Assembly: GCA_947493955.1 (NCBI GenBank)
Contig: CANLSQ010000001.1
Coordinates: forward strand, 1,488,001-1,552,000
Direction: 5' to 3'
DNA from: an uncultured Sphingomonadaceae bacterium
GTDB taxonomy: Bacteria; Pseudomonadota; Alphaproteobacteria; Sphingomonadales; Sphingomonadaceae
Length of the DNA: 64,000 bases
The position numbers were made by a program, and so were the translations under genes. Shown one piece after another: positions 9,117-17,782 of this stretch (the stretch's first letter is position 1; each line of letters begins with the position of its first letter). The notes beneath the pieces are model-generated. The model made no database searches and was not told the origin of the DNA. It saw only the letters and a program-made list of their open reading frames with translations.

Positions 9117-10229
9117 ATGAAAAAATTGCTGAATGTTCTAAAATGGATCGCATTCCTGTTTCTTGGTATCGCAGTCTTTGTCGGAATATTGGCATGGTAT
9201 CTTCACACCGATATTTCAAAAGAACGAAAAACCCGACTTCAAGATTCAGAGCATTATGTCGATGGTGCATTTGTAAATGAGGAGCGTCAGGCCGAAAACG
9301 AGCTTGGCATGGATTTCCTTGAAGAACAGTTTTTTGGCCAGCAGCAGCGAGAACCGGAAGGTTCCGTTCCGGTAACCCCTATAGATGCCAGCGATTTGCA
9401 GAATAGTCCTCGACCGGGTCTTCGATCTACCTGGCTTGGGCATGCCAGCGTATTGGTGGAAATTGACGGTTATCGCATTTTGACCGACCCGGTGTTGTCG
9501 CAACGAGTGTCACCTTTCCAGTTTATCGGGCCCAAACGAACGCACAAAGCACCGCTTGAGCTGGAACAACTGACTGGTATTGATGCGGTCGTAATTTCCC
9601 ACAATCACTATGATCATCTGGATGAAGCGACAGTCCGGCATTTGGCGACCCAAGGTACCAAGTTTTTTGTTCCACTGGGGGTGGGACAATATCTTGAAGA
9701 CTGGGACATTCCTGCGACTCAGGTGGTAGAAATGGACTGGTGGCAAAGTGCCAGTATCGGTGAACTCACGATTGTCGCCACGCCCAATAGACATTATTCA
9801 AGTCGCGGGTTGCTGGACAACAAAGCGACGCATTGGAGTTCCTGGGTAATTTCGGGAGGAGCTCACAAAGTTTTCTACAGTGGTGATAGTGGTTATTCCA
9901 AACTGTTCGCCCAAATAGGAAAGCGGCTGGGTCCATTTGATTTGAATATCATAAAAGTGGGTGCTTATGGTCCCGGTCAGTCGTGGAGTGATATTCATAT
10001 GACGCCAGAAGAGGCTGTCCAGGTCCATTTGGATGTGGGCGGCAAACGCATGCTTCCGGTACATTGGATGACGTTTAATCTGGCTCTTCATGATTGGGAT
10101 GAGCCGATCGACCGTGCCCTGAAAGCTGCCACCGACAAGAAAGTTGAAATACTGACGCCGACTATTGGTGAGGTGGTTGAGGCAGATCAACCGCATGTGA
10201 ACATAAAATGGTGGCGGGATGTCGATTGA
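9117..10229 (+). CDS. Membrane-anchored metallo-beta-lactamase fold hydrolase, NAPE-PLD-like
   Basis: A 370-aa protein with one N-terminal membrane helix (about residues 9-29) and a metallo-beta-lactamase domain from about residue 100. Features include TWLGHASVLVEI, LTDPVLSQRVSPF, GPKR and the zinc motif HNHYDH (162-167). This spacing matches the N-acyl-phosphatidylethanolamine phospholipase D/RomA-like branch, which cleaves or binds lipid substrates at membranes. The ATG at 9117 follows an AGGAAA site; in-frame upstream sequence has no start signal. The lipid substrate is unknown. It stands alone between a divergent GST gene and the TIGR03032 gene. Confidence 0.82.
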   Translation: MKKLLNVLKWIAFLFLGIAVFVGILAWYLHTDISKERKTRLQDSEHYVDGAFVNEERQAENELGMDFLEEQFFGQQQREPEGSVPVTPIDASDLQNSPRPGLRSTWLGHASVLVEIDGYRILTDPVLSQRVSPFQFIGPKRTHKAPLELEQLTGIDAVVISHNHYDHLDEATVRHLATQGTKFFVPLGVGQYLEDWDIPATQVVEMDWWQSASIGELTIVATPNRHYSSRGLLDNKATHWSSWVISGGAHKVFYSGDSGYSKLFAQIGKRLGPFDLNIIKVGAYGPGQSWSDIHMTPEEAVQVHLDVGGKRMLPVHWMTFNLALHDWDEPIDRALKAATDKKVEILTPTIGEVVEADQPHVNIKWWRDVD

Positions 10230-10352
10230 CAATGCGGACACCGGACTCCCTTTCCTCTGCACGTGGCCAGGAAGTGAAATTTGGCTTGCCTAGTGGGAGG
10301 TATTGCCTAACCACATTGCCAACTGAAAGCGATTGGGGATCGGAGGCTTGGC

Positions 10353-11471
10353 GTGAGTGATACAAAAACCGTAGAGCCAGGCAGCACCAACAAACCGACC
10401 CAGGCACCCCCCACACCGGCAGAAGAAGCCGGCAAGATTGATATTAGTTTCTCACAAGGTCTGGCCGCATTTCTGGCGGCCAATAATATCTCGATAGGTT
10501 TTACCTCTTACCAGACCGGTCGGCTTTATCTGGCCGGTCACGGGGCAGATGGAAAGCTGGCGTTGCATGAAGCCCTGTACCCCCAGGCCATGGGTTTAAC
10601 CGGCGACGCCGATCGCATTTACCTAGGCACGCTGACCCAGGTGGTTCGCATGGAAAATGTGCTGGCACCCAACCAGTTGGCAAATAATGCACATGACAAG
10701 GTCTTTGTTCCGCGAAATATGCAGACCACGGGCAATGTCGATATTCACGAAATCGGTATCCGCAAAAACGGTCATATTATCTTCGTAAACACGCGGCATA
10801 GCTGCCTGTGCGAACCTAGTGTAACGCACAGTTTCAAACCCATCTGGAAACCGGATTTTATCTCCAAACTGGTGCCAGAGGACCGCTGCCATCTCAACGG
10901 ATTGGCGATGGTCGAAGGCGAACCCAAATATGTGAGCGCTGTTTGCCAGTCCGATGTGGTTGATGGCTGGCGCGATCGCCGGCAGGATGGTGGAGTTATC
11001 ATTGATATTGGCAGTAACAAAATCCTGACCGATGGGCTGTCCATGCCGCATAGCCCCCGCGTATATGATGGCAAGGTCTGGCTGTTAAACTCTGGCACGG
11101 GCGAACTGGGATGGCTGGACCCCGGCGATAACAGCTTCACACCCTTTGCTTTTTTCCCGGGTTTCTTAAGAGGGCTGGCTTTTCACAATGAGCATGCCTT
11201 TGTGACATTGTCCAAGCCGCGACATGAACGCTTCGAAGGACTGGAGCTCGACAACAGGATGAAGGAAAAAGATGCCGACCCCTGGTGCGGCATTCAAATG
11301 ATATCCTTGGGCAGCGGCAATATTACTCAATGGTTGCGTTTCGACGGTGCGATTACGGAGCTGTTCGACATTTGCGTCCTGCCGGGTGTAAAGAATCCCA
11401 TAACCCTTGGCCCCAGCTCGGTAGAGATCAGGGACTTCATAACCATCGAAAACCCTGACAGGCCGATCTGA
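10353..11471 (+). CDS. TIGR03032 family protein
   Basis: A 372-aa protein that begins at GTG after a GGAGG site. It has the hallmarks of TIGR03032: CHLNGLAMV, MPHSPR and WLLNSGTGELGWLD, plus several regularly spaced beta segments that suggest a propeller. No signal peptide is visible. The biochemical function of the family is not known to me. Neighbours give no clear pathway. Confidence 0.78.
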   Translation: MSDTKTVEPGSTNKPTQAPPTPAEEAGKIDISFSQGLAAFLAANNISIGFTSYQTGRLYLAGHGADGKLALHEALYPQAMGLTGDADRIYLGTLTQVVRMENVLAPNQLANNAHDKVFVPRNMQTTGNVDIHEIGIRKNGHIIFVNTRHSCLCEPSVTHSFKPIWKPDFISKLVPEDRCHLNGLAMVEGEPKYVSAVCQSDVVDGWRDRRQDGGVIIDIGSNKILTDGLSMPHSPRVYDGKVWLLNSGTGELGWLDPGDNSFTPFAFFPGFLRGLAFHNEHAFVTLSKPRHERFEGLELDNRMKEKDADPWCGIQMISLGSGNITQWLRFDGAITELFDICVLPGVKNPITLGPSSVEIRDFITIENPDRPI

Positions 11472-11628
11472 GCTGTTTGATCACATTCTTGCGGCAGTAG
11501 AGCGATCCGGTGATCAGTCAGAATGGATAACCTGAAAATAAACGCGTTGCGATTTTGACATTGCAGGATCGCCCTGTTTCTATGGCTCTGCGACCATGTT
11601 CTTTCAGTTCAGAAACGGAAAAGCTGCA

Positions 11629-12315
11629 ATGACAATCTCTCTCCGCGCCCTGCCCCTTCAGCTCGCGCTGATTTCATCCGGACTGCTGGCAACAACCCCT
11701 GTCCTGGCACAAACACCGCTACAGCGCGCGCTTGCCGCGACGAAAAACGGTCCAACCTATTCCTATGATATCAGCTATGTCACAAGCGAGATCAACGCCG
11801 CCGGACGGATCAACCCCACCCGGCCTGTTGGACAGCGGGTCAAAGTTTCAAGGCCGGCAAAATCGACCTGGACAAAAGAATTCAAGAAGGCCGTCACGGA
11901 AATCGAGAATAATCGCTATAAAGGCTTTTGGTGCAGCGAGATGGCCAAAAGCATTCCGGCCGGCGCACGGCTTGTCAGCCAGACAGCCACCACCGCAACC
12001 TATGCGTTCAAACCGCTGCCAGATCCCGAAGAAAAGGCCAGCAAGAAATTCGTCAAACATCTTACAGGGCAAGTCACGGTAGACAAAAAGAACCCGGCAA
12101 TACTGACTTACAGCTTGCGCGCACCGAAATCTTTCAAACCAGCCATCTTTGCCCGGATCAGCAAGTTTAATCTGCAGACAAGTTGTGCGAGGGCACCGGA
12201 CGGACGGACCTATGTGAAAACCTCCAAAATCACTATTGCAGGTTCCGCCCTTGGCAAGAGTTTCGACGACAACGTGACGCGAACCCATGGCGGCCTGAGG
12301 CGGGTATCTCGATAG
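11629..12315 (+). CDS. Exported protein of unknown function
   Basis: From the ATG at 11629 the product has 228 aa with a clear signal peptide ending near residue 28 (TPVLAQ). The mature part is basic and beta-rich, with two cysteines (about residues 102 and 186) that could form a disulfide in the periplasm. An in-frame ATG at 11596 would put extra polar residues ahead of the signal peptide and is less likely. I do not recognise a family. The preceding intergenic region has a TGATCAC/GTGATCA inverted repeat (11478-11516) of unknown meaning. Confidence 0.65.
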   Translation: MTISLRALPLQLALISSGLLATTPVLAQTPLQRALAATKNGPTYSYDISYVTSEINAAGRINPTRPVGQRVKVSRPAKSTWTKEFKKAVTEIENNRYKGFWCSEMAKSIPAGARLVSQTATTATYAFKPLPDPEEKASKKFVKHLTGQVTVDKKNPAILTYSLRAPKSFKPAIFARISKFNLQTSCARAPDGRTYVKTSKITIAGSALGKSFDDNVTRTHGGLRRVSR

Positions 12316-12407
12316 AAGCATAGCCCCTTTGGCGATTATCAAATAACGCCTCATTTGACTCCCCGATTCAAGGCTGACAGGTTCGGAGCTCTATTGGGGA
12401 GACTGCA

Positions 12408-13064
12408 ATGATTGGCCCGGAACTTTTTGACTTCCTGCGGGAACTGGAACAAAATAATGACCGCGAGTGGTTCAAGGCGCACAAGAAACGGTATGAAGCG
12501 GAAGTGGTCGATCCGGTCACCGATTTCATCGTCAACATGGCGCCCCGGGTTGCAACCATCAGTCCGCATATAACGGTTGATCCCCGCCCCAATGGCGGCA
12601 GCCGTTTTCGCATTTATCGCGACACGCGTTTCTCGAAAGACAAGAGCCCCTATAAAACCCATGTCGGCTGCCAGTTTCGCCACGAAGCAGGCAAAGATGC
12701 TCATGCCCCCGGATTTTATGTCCATCTTGGCCCCGGAGAAGTCTTTTTTGGTGGCGGTGTCTGGGGTCCGCAGGGCGAAGCGCTCCGCAATATCCGTCAA
12801 CGCATTGTCGACAAATCTGCTCGCTGGGAAGAAGCGATCAAAGACCTTGATCTTCGAGGCGATCAACTGGTGCGCGCACCCAAAGGTTTCGATCCCGACC
12901 ATCCCTTGATCGACGACCTGCGCCGCAAAAGCTTTTTTAGCATGCAGGACGGCGATGAGAAGCTCGCGACATCAGACAGGTTTGAGGACGCGGTTGAGGC
13001 GCAGTTTAAGAAGGTTGCGCCGCTTATGGGTTTCATCGCCGATGCCATGGGCGTGGAGTTTTAG
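12408..13064 (+). CDS. DUF2461 (TIGR02453) family protein
   Basis: A 218-aa protein with the diagnostic features of DUF2461: FLRELEQNNDREWF near the N-terminus, then RIYRDTRFSKDKSPYKTH and FYVHLGPGE. The family is widespread and uncharacterised. Its stop overlaps the stop of the convergent methyltransferase gene, sharing ttag at 13061-13064, so the two transcripts must run into each other. Confidence 0.88.
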   Translation: MIGPELFDFLRELEQNNDREWFKAHKKRYEAEVVDPVTDFIVNMAPRVATISPHITVDPRPNGGSRFRIYRDTRFSKDKSPYKTHVGCQFRHEAGKDAHAPGFYVHLGPGEVFFGGGVWGPQGEALRNIRQRIVDKSARWEEAIKDLDLRGDQLVRAPKGFDPDHPLIDDLRRKSFFSMQDGDEKLATSDRFEDAVEAQFKKVAPLMGFIADAMGVEF

Positions 13065-13906
13065 GCACTTTTCGCCAAAAGAAAATGAGTGGTGGTTGGC
13101 GATTTTAACGTTCCATCATCTTGCACATATTGGTGGACCGCATCGGTCATTTCCGCGATAATTGTCTCAATCAATTCATCTGCCGTGTCATCTTCCGGAT
13201 CGATGACCGGTTGCAACGCGCCATCGGCATCTGGACGGCCAAGAAAGATTACATCGAACAGCACAAAGTCGCGCACCGCTGGCAAAGTCGTTATCATCTC
13301 CCGGCGCTCAACCGCTTGTACGTCAAGTCCAGCTTGCTCGGCGACCGACCGGATTTCCTCCGGATCGCCATAAGAGAACGGCGCGATCGGGACAATATCG
13401 CTGCCGAGGTTGCGCGCCAATATATCCTCGAAAGCGCCAAAGACCGGATTGCCATCATGCGCCGACGTCCAGACAGCAGCCCCCAAACGACCCCCGGGCT
13501 TCAACACCCGTGCCGCTTCGCGCAATGCCAGCATTTTATCGGGGAAAAACTGCAACCCCTGCTGACATAGCGCCACATCAAAAATGTCCTCATCAAAGGG
13601 TAATTCGAGAGCGCTCGCGACCTGAAACTTCGCACGCAGCGCATAATCTTTTTCCCGTTGCAGGGTTTCCGCCTTGGCGATCATTGGTGGTGCAACATCT
13701 ACTGACGATATTGTTGCCACCTCAGGCAAATCAGAAAGCTTGCGGGAAACAACACCCGTACCACAGGCAATGTCGAGACAGGCACCCGAAGCCGCAACAG
13801 CTTCGATAAGCGGATCGGACCAAGGCATGAACAGCCCCTCCGATAGATAGCTTTCATATAGATCCGGCGGTGTTCGTCCCGCGATAAAGTCGCTTATCAA
13901 TGACAT
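13061..13906 (-). CDS. Class I SAM-dependent methyltransferase
   Basis: A 281-aa methyltransferase of the UbiE/Methyltransf_11 type. Motif I is DIACGTG (about residues 45-51), followed by a second-strand acidic residue (SSVDVAPPM) and ALCQQGLQFFPD, and the post-motif VLKPGGRLG. The ATG at 13906 is preferred because GGGAG lies 6 bases upstream; an ATG at 13933 lacks a ribosome site. The substrate is unknown. It is divergent from the molybdopterin oxidoreductase gene across a region of about 150 bases. Confidence 0.82.
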   Translation of the reverse strand: MSLISDFIAGRTPPDLYESYLSEGLFMPWSDPLIEAVAASGACLDIACGTGVVSRKLSDLPEVATISSVDVAPPMIAKAETLQREKDYALRAKFQVASALELPFDEDIFDVALCQQGLQFFPDKMLALREAARVLKPGGRLGAAVWTSAHDGNPVFGAFEDILARNLGSDIVPIAPFSYGDPEEIRSVAEQAGLDVQAVERREMITTLPAVRDFVLFDVIFLGRPDADGALQPVIDPEDDTADELIETIIAEMTDAVHQYVQDDGTLKSPTTTHFLLAKSA

Positions 13907-14015
13907 TGTCGGCTCCCATCTCCCGTCCGTCATCTAACATATATGATATTGGGAAAACAGGCGCACCGACACCGGCGGTTTTCCTGCCGGATGATCCAAA
14001 CAGTTTTGTCAGTCG

Positions 14016-14054
14016 CTCCTATGGAAGTCCATGATAAACTCACTGTCATAGGAG
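14016..14054 (+). promoter_or_regulatory. Inverted repeat covering the Shine-Dalgarno of the molybdopterin oxidoreductase gene
   Basis: CTCCTATG (14016-14023) and CATAGGAG (14047-14054) are perfect 8-bp complements separated by 23 bases. The right arm contains the ribosome-binding site TAGGAG of the gene starting at 14061. In RNA the hairpin would hide the site; in DNA the same symmetry could be an operator. Which applies is not known. Confidence 0.5.
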
Positions 14055-14060
14055 ATTACT

Positions 14061-16199
14061 ATGGCCGTCGAGACCAAGAGAAGTTTTTGCCGTTTTTGTC
14101 ATGCCAGCTGCGCAATGCTGGTGGATGTTGAGGATGACAAGGTCGTTGCCGTGCGCGGCGACAAGGAAGATCATTTGTTCAACGGCTATACCTGTATTAA
14201 GGGTCGTCAGCTCACCGATATGCACAACCTGCCCAACCGGATGATCACCAGCAAAATCCGTCAGGAAGATGGCACGTTCAAGGATATTGCAACAGCCGAC
14301 GCCCTGGCGCTGGCTGGCGCGCAGATGAAGCAGATGGTCGAGAAACACGGCCCGCACAGCATCGCGGTCTATTGCGGCACCAATGCGTTTCAGAACAGCG
14401 CCGTGCTGGGCACATCCTATGCCTTTGCGCAGGGCGTCGGATCGCGCAACTGGTTTACAAGTGTCACGGTCGATCAACCCGCCAAGGTATTCACCACCGC
14501 CCGCTACGGCATGTGGATGGGCGGCGGCAATGCCTTTACCGAATCCGATGTCGCGATGTTTGTCGGTAATAACCCGATCGTCTCGCACTATTCCGGCGGC
14601 ATGCCGACATCCTCTCCGTCTCGCGGCCTGCGCGATGCCAAGGAACGTGGTCTGAAGGTGATCGTTGCCGATCCGCGGGTCAGCGACATGGGGCGGCTGG
14701 CAGACGTTTACCTGCCCGTAAAACCGGGCGAAGACCCTGCCCTGCTCGCTGGCATGCTCAATGTCATCTTTGCCGAGAAACTCTATGACCAGAATTTCGT
14801 CGCCGCCCATGTTGATGGCGTTGAGGAACTGGAAGCCGCCGTCAAACCGATGACGCCTGATGTTGCGGCACAGCGTGCCGGTGTGGATAAGGAAGAGCTG
14901 GTCAAGGCCGCCCGCATGTTTGCCGGTGCCAATAAAGGCCGCGTTGTCACGGGGACAGGCCCGGAAATGGCGGGCAATGGCACATTGACCGAATATCTCG
15001 TCGCCTCACTCAATATCCTGTGCGCGCGTTTCAATCAGGAAGGCGAGAAAGTATCCGCCCCGATGGTTTTCAATCCGCTCAGCGGCGTGCCCAAAAAAGC
15101 GCAAGTCGCGCCCCCCACCCCTATGTTCGGCGAAGGCTTTGCCAAATCCCGTATTCGTGGCTTGGGCATGTTGGGCAAGGAAATGCCTTGTAATGTGCTG
15201 GCCGATGAAATCCTCACCCCCGGTGAAGGCCAGATCAAGGCGCTGATCTCGATTGGCGGTAATCCCGAAATAGCTTTCCCCGATCAACAAAAGGTCCGCC
15301 GTGCACTGGATGAATGCGAACTTTTCATCCAGATCGATCCATGGATGTCTGCCAGCGCCAAGCGCGCCGACATCATCCTGGCACCCAGCATGTGCCTGGA
15401 GCGTGAAGACATCAACAATGTCTCCGATGCGTTCACGGAGGAGGCCTATGCCCATTATACAGAAGCCATGGTCCCCGCCCCCGGCGACACGATGGATGAA
15501 TATGAAATGCTCTGGTGGCTGGCCAAGCATATGGGCATCAAGATGAACTATCCCGGTGGCCCGGTTTCAATGGACGAATGCCCCGACAAGGCAACAGTTC
15601 TTGACTTGATAACCGAAGGCTCGTTGCTGAAACCCAGTAAGGCGAAAACAGATGCGGCGGCATTCGAACGCAAGGGCGCGGCGATCACTTATGACGAGTT
15701 GCACCCGGTTGTCGGCCCTGCTGACCCGGACAGCGAAAACCGTTTTGATCTCAATGCCGGAGCTATGCCGAGCGAACTGATCGACTATGCGGCCAATGAT
15801 CCGGTGAAAGATGGCTTTGACTTCCGCTTGATTTCCCGCCGGTCGAAGCATCGCTATAACAGCAACGGCCATCCCTTCCCGAAACTTGTCGAGAAAATGC
15901 CGACTAATCCCGCCTTTATCAATCCCGATGACATGGCCAAGGCAGGCATCGATGATGGCGCGATCATCGAAATCACCTCTCCCACGGCATCCATCTTCGG
16001 CATGGCGAAAGCTGATGAAAAAGTCCGGCCTGGTGTCATCTCGATGAGCCACGCCTTTGGCGACAGCGAGGCGGGCAAGGATGATGTGATGACCAAAGGT
16101 GGGTCCACCAACCGGCTTATCGTGGACGATGACCGGATCGATCCGATTACCGGGCAGGCGGTGCAAAGCGCGATTCCAGTGCGGGTAAGTGCGACTTGA
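14061..16199 (+). CDS. Molybdopterin-dependent oxidoreductase (DMSO reductase superfamily)
   Basis: A 712-aa member of the Mo-bisPGD superfamily. Cys10, Cys13, Cys17 and Cys45 form the N-terminal 4Fe-4S site. The cofactor-binding parts include GNNPIVSHYSGG, DPRVSDMGRLAD, GGNPEIAFPD and a C-terminal cap domain with RSKHRYNSNGH. There is no Tat signal, so it should be cytoplasmic. In the usual Mo-ligand region (residues 133-140) the sequence is TSVTVDQP with no Cys or Sec, so the metal ligand may be Asp or absent. No small subunit or membrane anchor gene is adjacent. The substrate is unknown. The ribosome site is part of an inverted repeat. Confidence 0.85.
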   Translation: MAVETKRSFCRFCHASCAMLVDVEDDKVVAVRGDKEDHLFNGYTCIKGRQLTDMHNLPNRMITSKIRQEDGTFKDIATADALALAGAQMKQMVEKHGPHSIAVYCGTNAFQNSAVLGTSYAFAQGVGSRNWFTSVTVDQPAKVFTTARYGMWMGGGNAFTESDVAMFVGNNPIVSHYSGGMPTSSPSRGLRDAKERGLKVIVADPRVSDMGRLADVYLPVKPGEDPALLAGMLNVIFAEKLYDQNFVAAHVDGVEELEAAVKPMTPDVAAQRAGVDKEELVKAARMFAGANKGRVVTGTGPEMAGNGTLTEYLVASLNILCARFNQEGEKVSAPMVFNPLSGVPKKAQVAPPTPMFGEGFAKSRIRGLGMLGKEMPCNVLADEILTPGEGQIKALISIGGNPEIAFPDQQKVRRALDECELFIQIDPWMSASAKRADIILAPSMCLEREDINNVSDAFTEEAYAHYTEAMVPAPGDTMDEYEMLWWLAKHMGIKMNYPGGPVSMDECPDKATVLDLITEGSLLKPSKAKTDAAAFERKGAAITYDELHPVVGPADPDSENRFDLNAGAMPSELIDYAANDPVKDGFDFRLISRRSKHRYNSNGHPFPKLVEKMPTNPAFINPDDMAKAGIDDGAIIEITSPTASIFGMAKADEKVRPGVISMSHAFGDSEAGKDDVMTKGGSTNRLIVDDDRIDPITGQAVQSAIPVRVSAT

Positions 16200-16259
16200 T
16201 TCACCAAGTCAGGAAATTGGAGTAACCCTCTCTCGTTCCGGCCTTTGAAAAGTCTTCAA

Positions 16260-16290
16260 TTGACAAGCGAGCATCTGCTTGCAATAAATA
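16260..16290 (+). promoter_or_regulatory. Predicted sigma-70-type promoter of the thioesterase-tetR operon
   Basis: A perfect TTGACA lies at 16260-16265. An A/T-rich -10 candidate (AATAAA at 16283-16288, 17-bp spacing, or a neighbouring register) runs straight into the palindromic operator. This places the operator over the -10 to +1 region. Confidence 0.5.
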
Positions 16291-16306
16291 TATCCACTGG
16301 ATATAT
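16288..16306. promoter_or_regulatory. Palindromic operator, site 1 (TetR-type)
   Basis: A 19-bp perfect palindrome with 9-bp arms around one central base, core TATCCA-C-TGGATA. It lies 10 bases upstream of the thioesterase ATG, directly before the AAGGA ribosome site. The same core occurs upstream of the convergent Tat-substrate operon at 20068-20082. It is the natural candidate for binding by the TetR encoded at 16766. Confidence 0.7.
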
Positions 16307-16316
16307 AAGGACCACT

Positions 16317-16769
16317 ATGACACCATATGACATGATCCGGGAAAGCATTTCCCAAACCGTTCCATTTGCCAACCATACCGGGGTTGAGCTGATTTCAATA
16401 GAAGATGGCGTGGGTGAAGCATTGCTGCCTGCGCAGGACGTGACGCTCAACCATATTGGCAGCCAGCATGCCGGTGCGCTGTTCACGCTCGGCGAAGCGG
16501 CATCCGGTGCCGCGATGGCGGGAGGTTTTGTATCGGTGCTAATGTCAGTAAGACCAGTGGCTGCTAATGCCTCCATCCGATATGTAAAAGTGGCCAAGGG
16601 TCCGATCCGCGCTTTTGCGAAACTGTCCCAGCCAGCAGAAAATCTGCTGAGCGCGCTGGATGAAGCTGGCAAGGTCAAGTTTGCCGTGGAAGTTTCCATG
16701 CGTGACGAGACTGAAGAAGAGGTCGCGAACATGCAAGTCGACTGGCACGTTTCGAAGGCAGCGGCTTGA
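16317..16769 (+). CDS. DUF4442/PaaI-type thioesterase-like hotdog protein
   Basis: A 150-aa hotdog protein starting at the ATG 5 bases after AAGGA. The segment LNHIGSQHAGALFTLGEAASG is the typical active-site helix region of PaaI/DUF4442 proteins. An in-frame upstream start at 16245 is rejected because it would put the operator and promoter inside the gene. The likely role is cleavage of a small acyl-CoA. It is the first gene of a TetR-controlled operon and its stop overlaps the tetR start. Confidence 0.78.
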   Translation: MTPYDMIRESISQTVPFANHTGVELISIEDGVGEALLPAQDVTLNHIGSQHAGALFTLGEAASGAAMAGGFVSVLMSVRPVAANASIRYVKVAKGPIRAFAKLSQPAENLLSALDEAGKVKFAVEVSMRDETEEEVANMQVDWHVSKAAA

Positions 16770-17377
16770 CTAAAAAAACGCGAGATAACTATCATCACGG
16801 GGACTTGCGCCAGGCGGTGCTGGAACTTGCACGCAGGCGCATTGACGAAGGCGATGCAGAGAAGCTGAGTATGCGATCTCTTGCCACCAAGATCGGCGTG
16901 GCGCACCGCGCGATTTACAATCACTTTGCCGACAAGGACGCATTGCTGTCAGCAGTAGCTGCTGGTGGTTATCATGAGCTTTCCGGTCTTCTCGCAAAGA
17001 CCAGGAATGCGGCGGAATTTGTCCACACCTATGCGACATTCGCACTGAACCACCGTCACCTTTACACGATCATGATGAACCGCAGTTACGCCCAGTTTGA
17101 AAATGTGCCCGAGCTACGCACCGGTGCTGATGCGATGATCGCTACATCGATAGCCGTACTTGCGCCGGACCAAGGCAGTGACGATGACAAACGCAGGGCT
17201 GTGATGCGTTACTGGATGCTGGTGCATGGCGGGGTCGGGCTGCATAGCTCGGGCACGCTCAAGGCCCGCCCGGACGAAGACTTTATCAAGGAGCTGCTTG
17301 CGGTAGCTGGCTTGGGTCCCGCACCCGACGAAGCTTCGCAGGCGCTCTGGTCCACAGAAAAGGAGTCTCCCGAATGA
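16766..17377 (+). CDS. TetR-family transcriptional regulator
   Basis: A 203-aa regulator. The N-terminal NYHHGDLR and the helix-turn-helix LATKIGVAHRAIYNHFADKDAL (about residues 36-57) are typical of the TetR family; the C-terminal ligand domain is helical. Its TTG start overlaps the TGA of the thioesterase gene and its own stop overlaps the ATG of the next gene, so the three genes are translationally coupled. It probably represses its own operon and the convergent operon through the shared TATCCA-N-TGGATA sites. The inducer is unknown, possibly an acyl-CoA or aromatic compound. Confidence 0.88.
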   Translation: MTKKTRDNYHHGDLRQAVLELARRRIDEGDAEKLSMRSLATKIGVAHRAIYNHFADKDALLSAVAAGGYHELSGLLAKTRNAAEFVHTYATFALNHRHLYTIMMNRSYAQFENVPELRTGADAMIATSIAVLAPDQGSDDDKRRAVMRYWMLVHGGVGLHSSGTLKARPDEDFIKELLAVAGLGPAPDEASQALWSTEKESPE

Positions 17378-17778
17378 TTCAGAATCAAGCATTCAACTTA
17401 TTGAAATACCTCTTGATAATCTTTTCCATCGCCACACTCCCAGCTTGTGCAAACGCACCGGCAACCTCTGATACTGAAGCGCCCGTAACACTCATCATTA
17501 ACTTCGAGGCGAGCGATGAGGGGTTAAAGGAATTTTCAGAAATAATGGCCGGTGTGTCCGAGGCCATGGCTTCGGAGCCGGGATTTGTCTCCGCAATCGT
17601 TTATCGGAATGTTGAAACACCCAATGTCTTCGTGCTTCAGGAAGTGTGGGCATCAAAAGAGCTTCATGGTGAACATTATGATCGGATTGTTGCATCGGGC
17701 GATTGGGGCCATATCAAAAGTCTTTTGAAGGGTGAGCCGGTCATGGGTTATTATACTTCAGACTCCACCGACCAATAA
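17374..17778 (+). CDS. Lipoprotein with antibiotic-biosynthesis-monooxygenase (ABM) domain
   Basis: A 134-aa protein with a lipoprotein signal (lipobox LPAC, Cys25) and a single ABM/dimeric alpha-beta-barrel domain (residues about 35-125), seen in VTLIINFEA, EPGFVSAIVYRNV and VFVLQEVWAS. ABM domains form dimeric barrels that oxidise quinol-like substrates or degrade heme; most are cytoplasmic, so a lipid-anchored periplasmic one is uncommon. It is the last gene of the TetR-controlled operon. Confidence 0.75.
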   Translation: MIQNQAFNLLKYLLIIFSIATLPACANAPATSDTEAPVTLIINFEASDEGLKEFSEIMAGVSEAMASEPGFVSAIVYRNVETPNVFVLQEVWASKELHGEHYDRIVASGDWGHIKSLLKGEPVMGYYTSDSTDQ

Positions 17779-17782
17779 TTGT

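Noticed and set aside
11478-11516. TGATCAC/GTGATCA inverted repeat after the TIGR03032 gene
   Set aside because: The arms are only 7 bp around a 25-base loop with no T-run; chance is likely.
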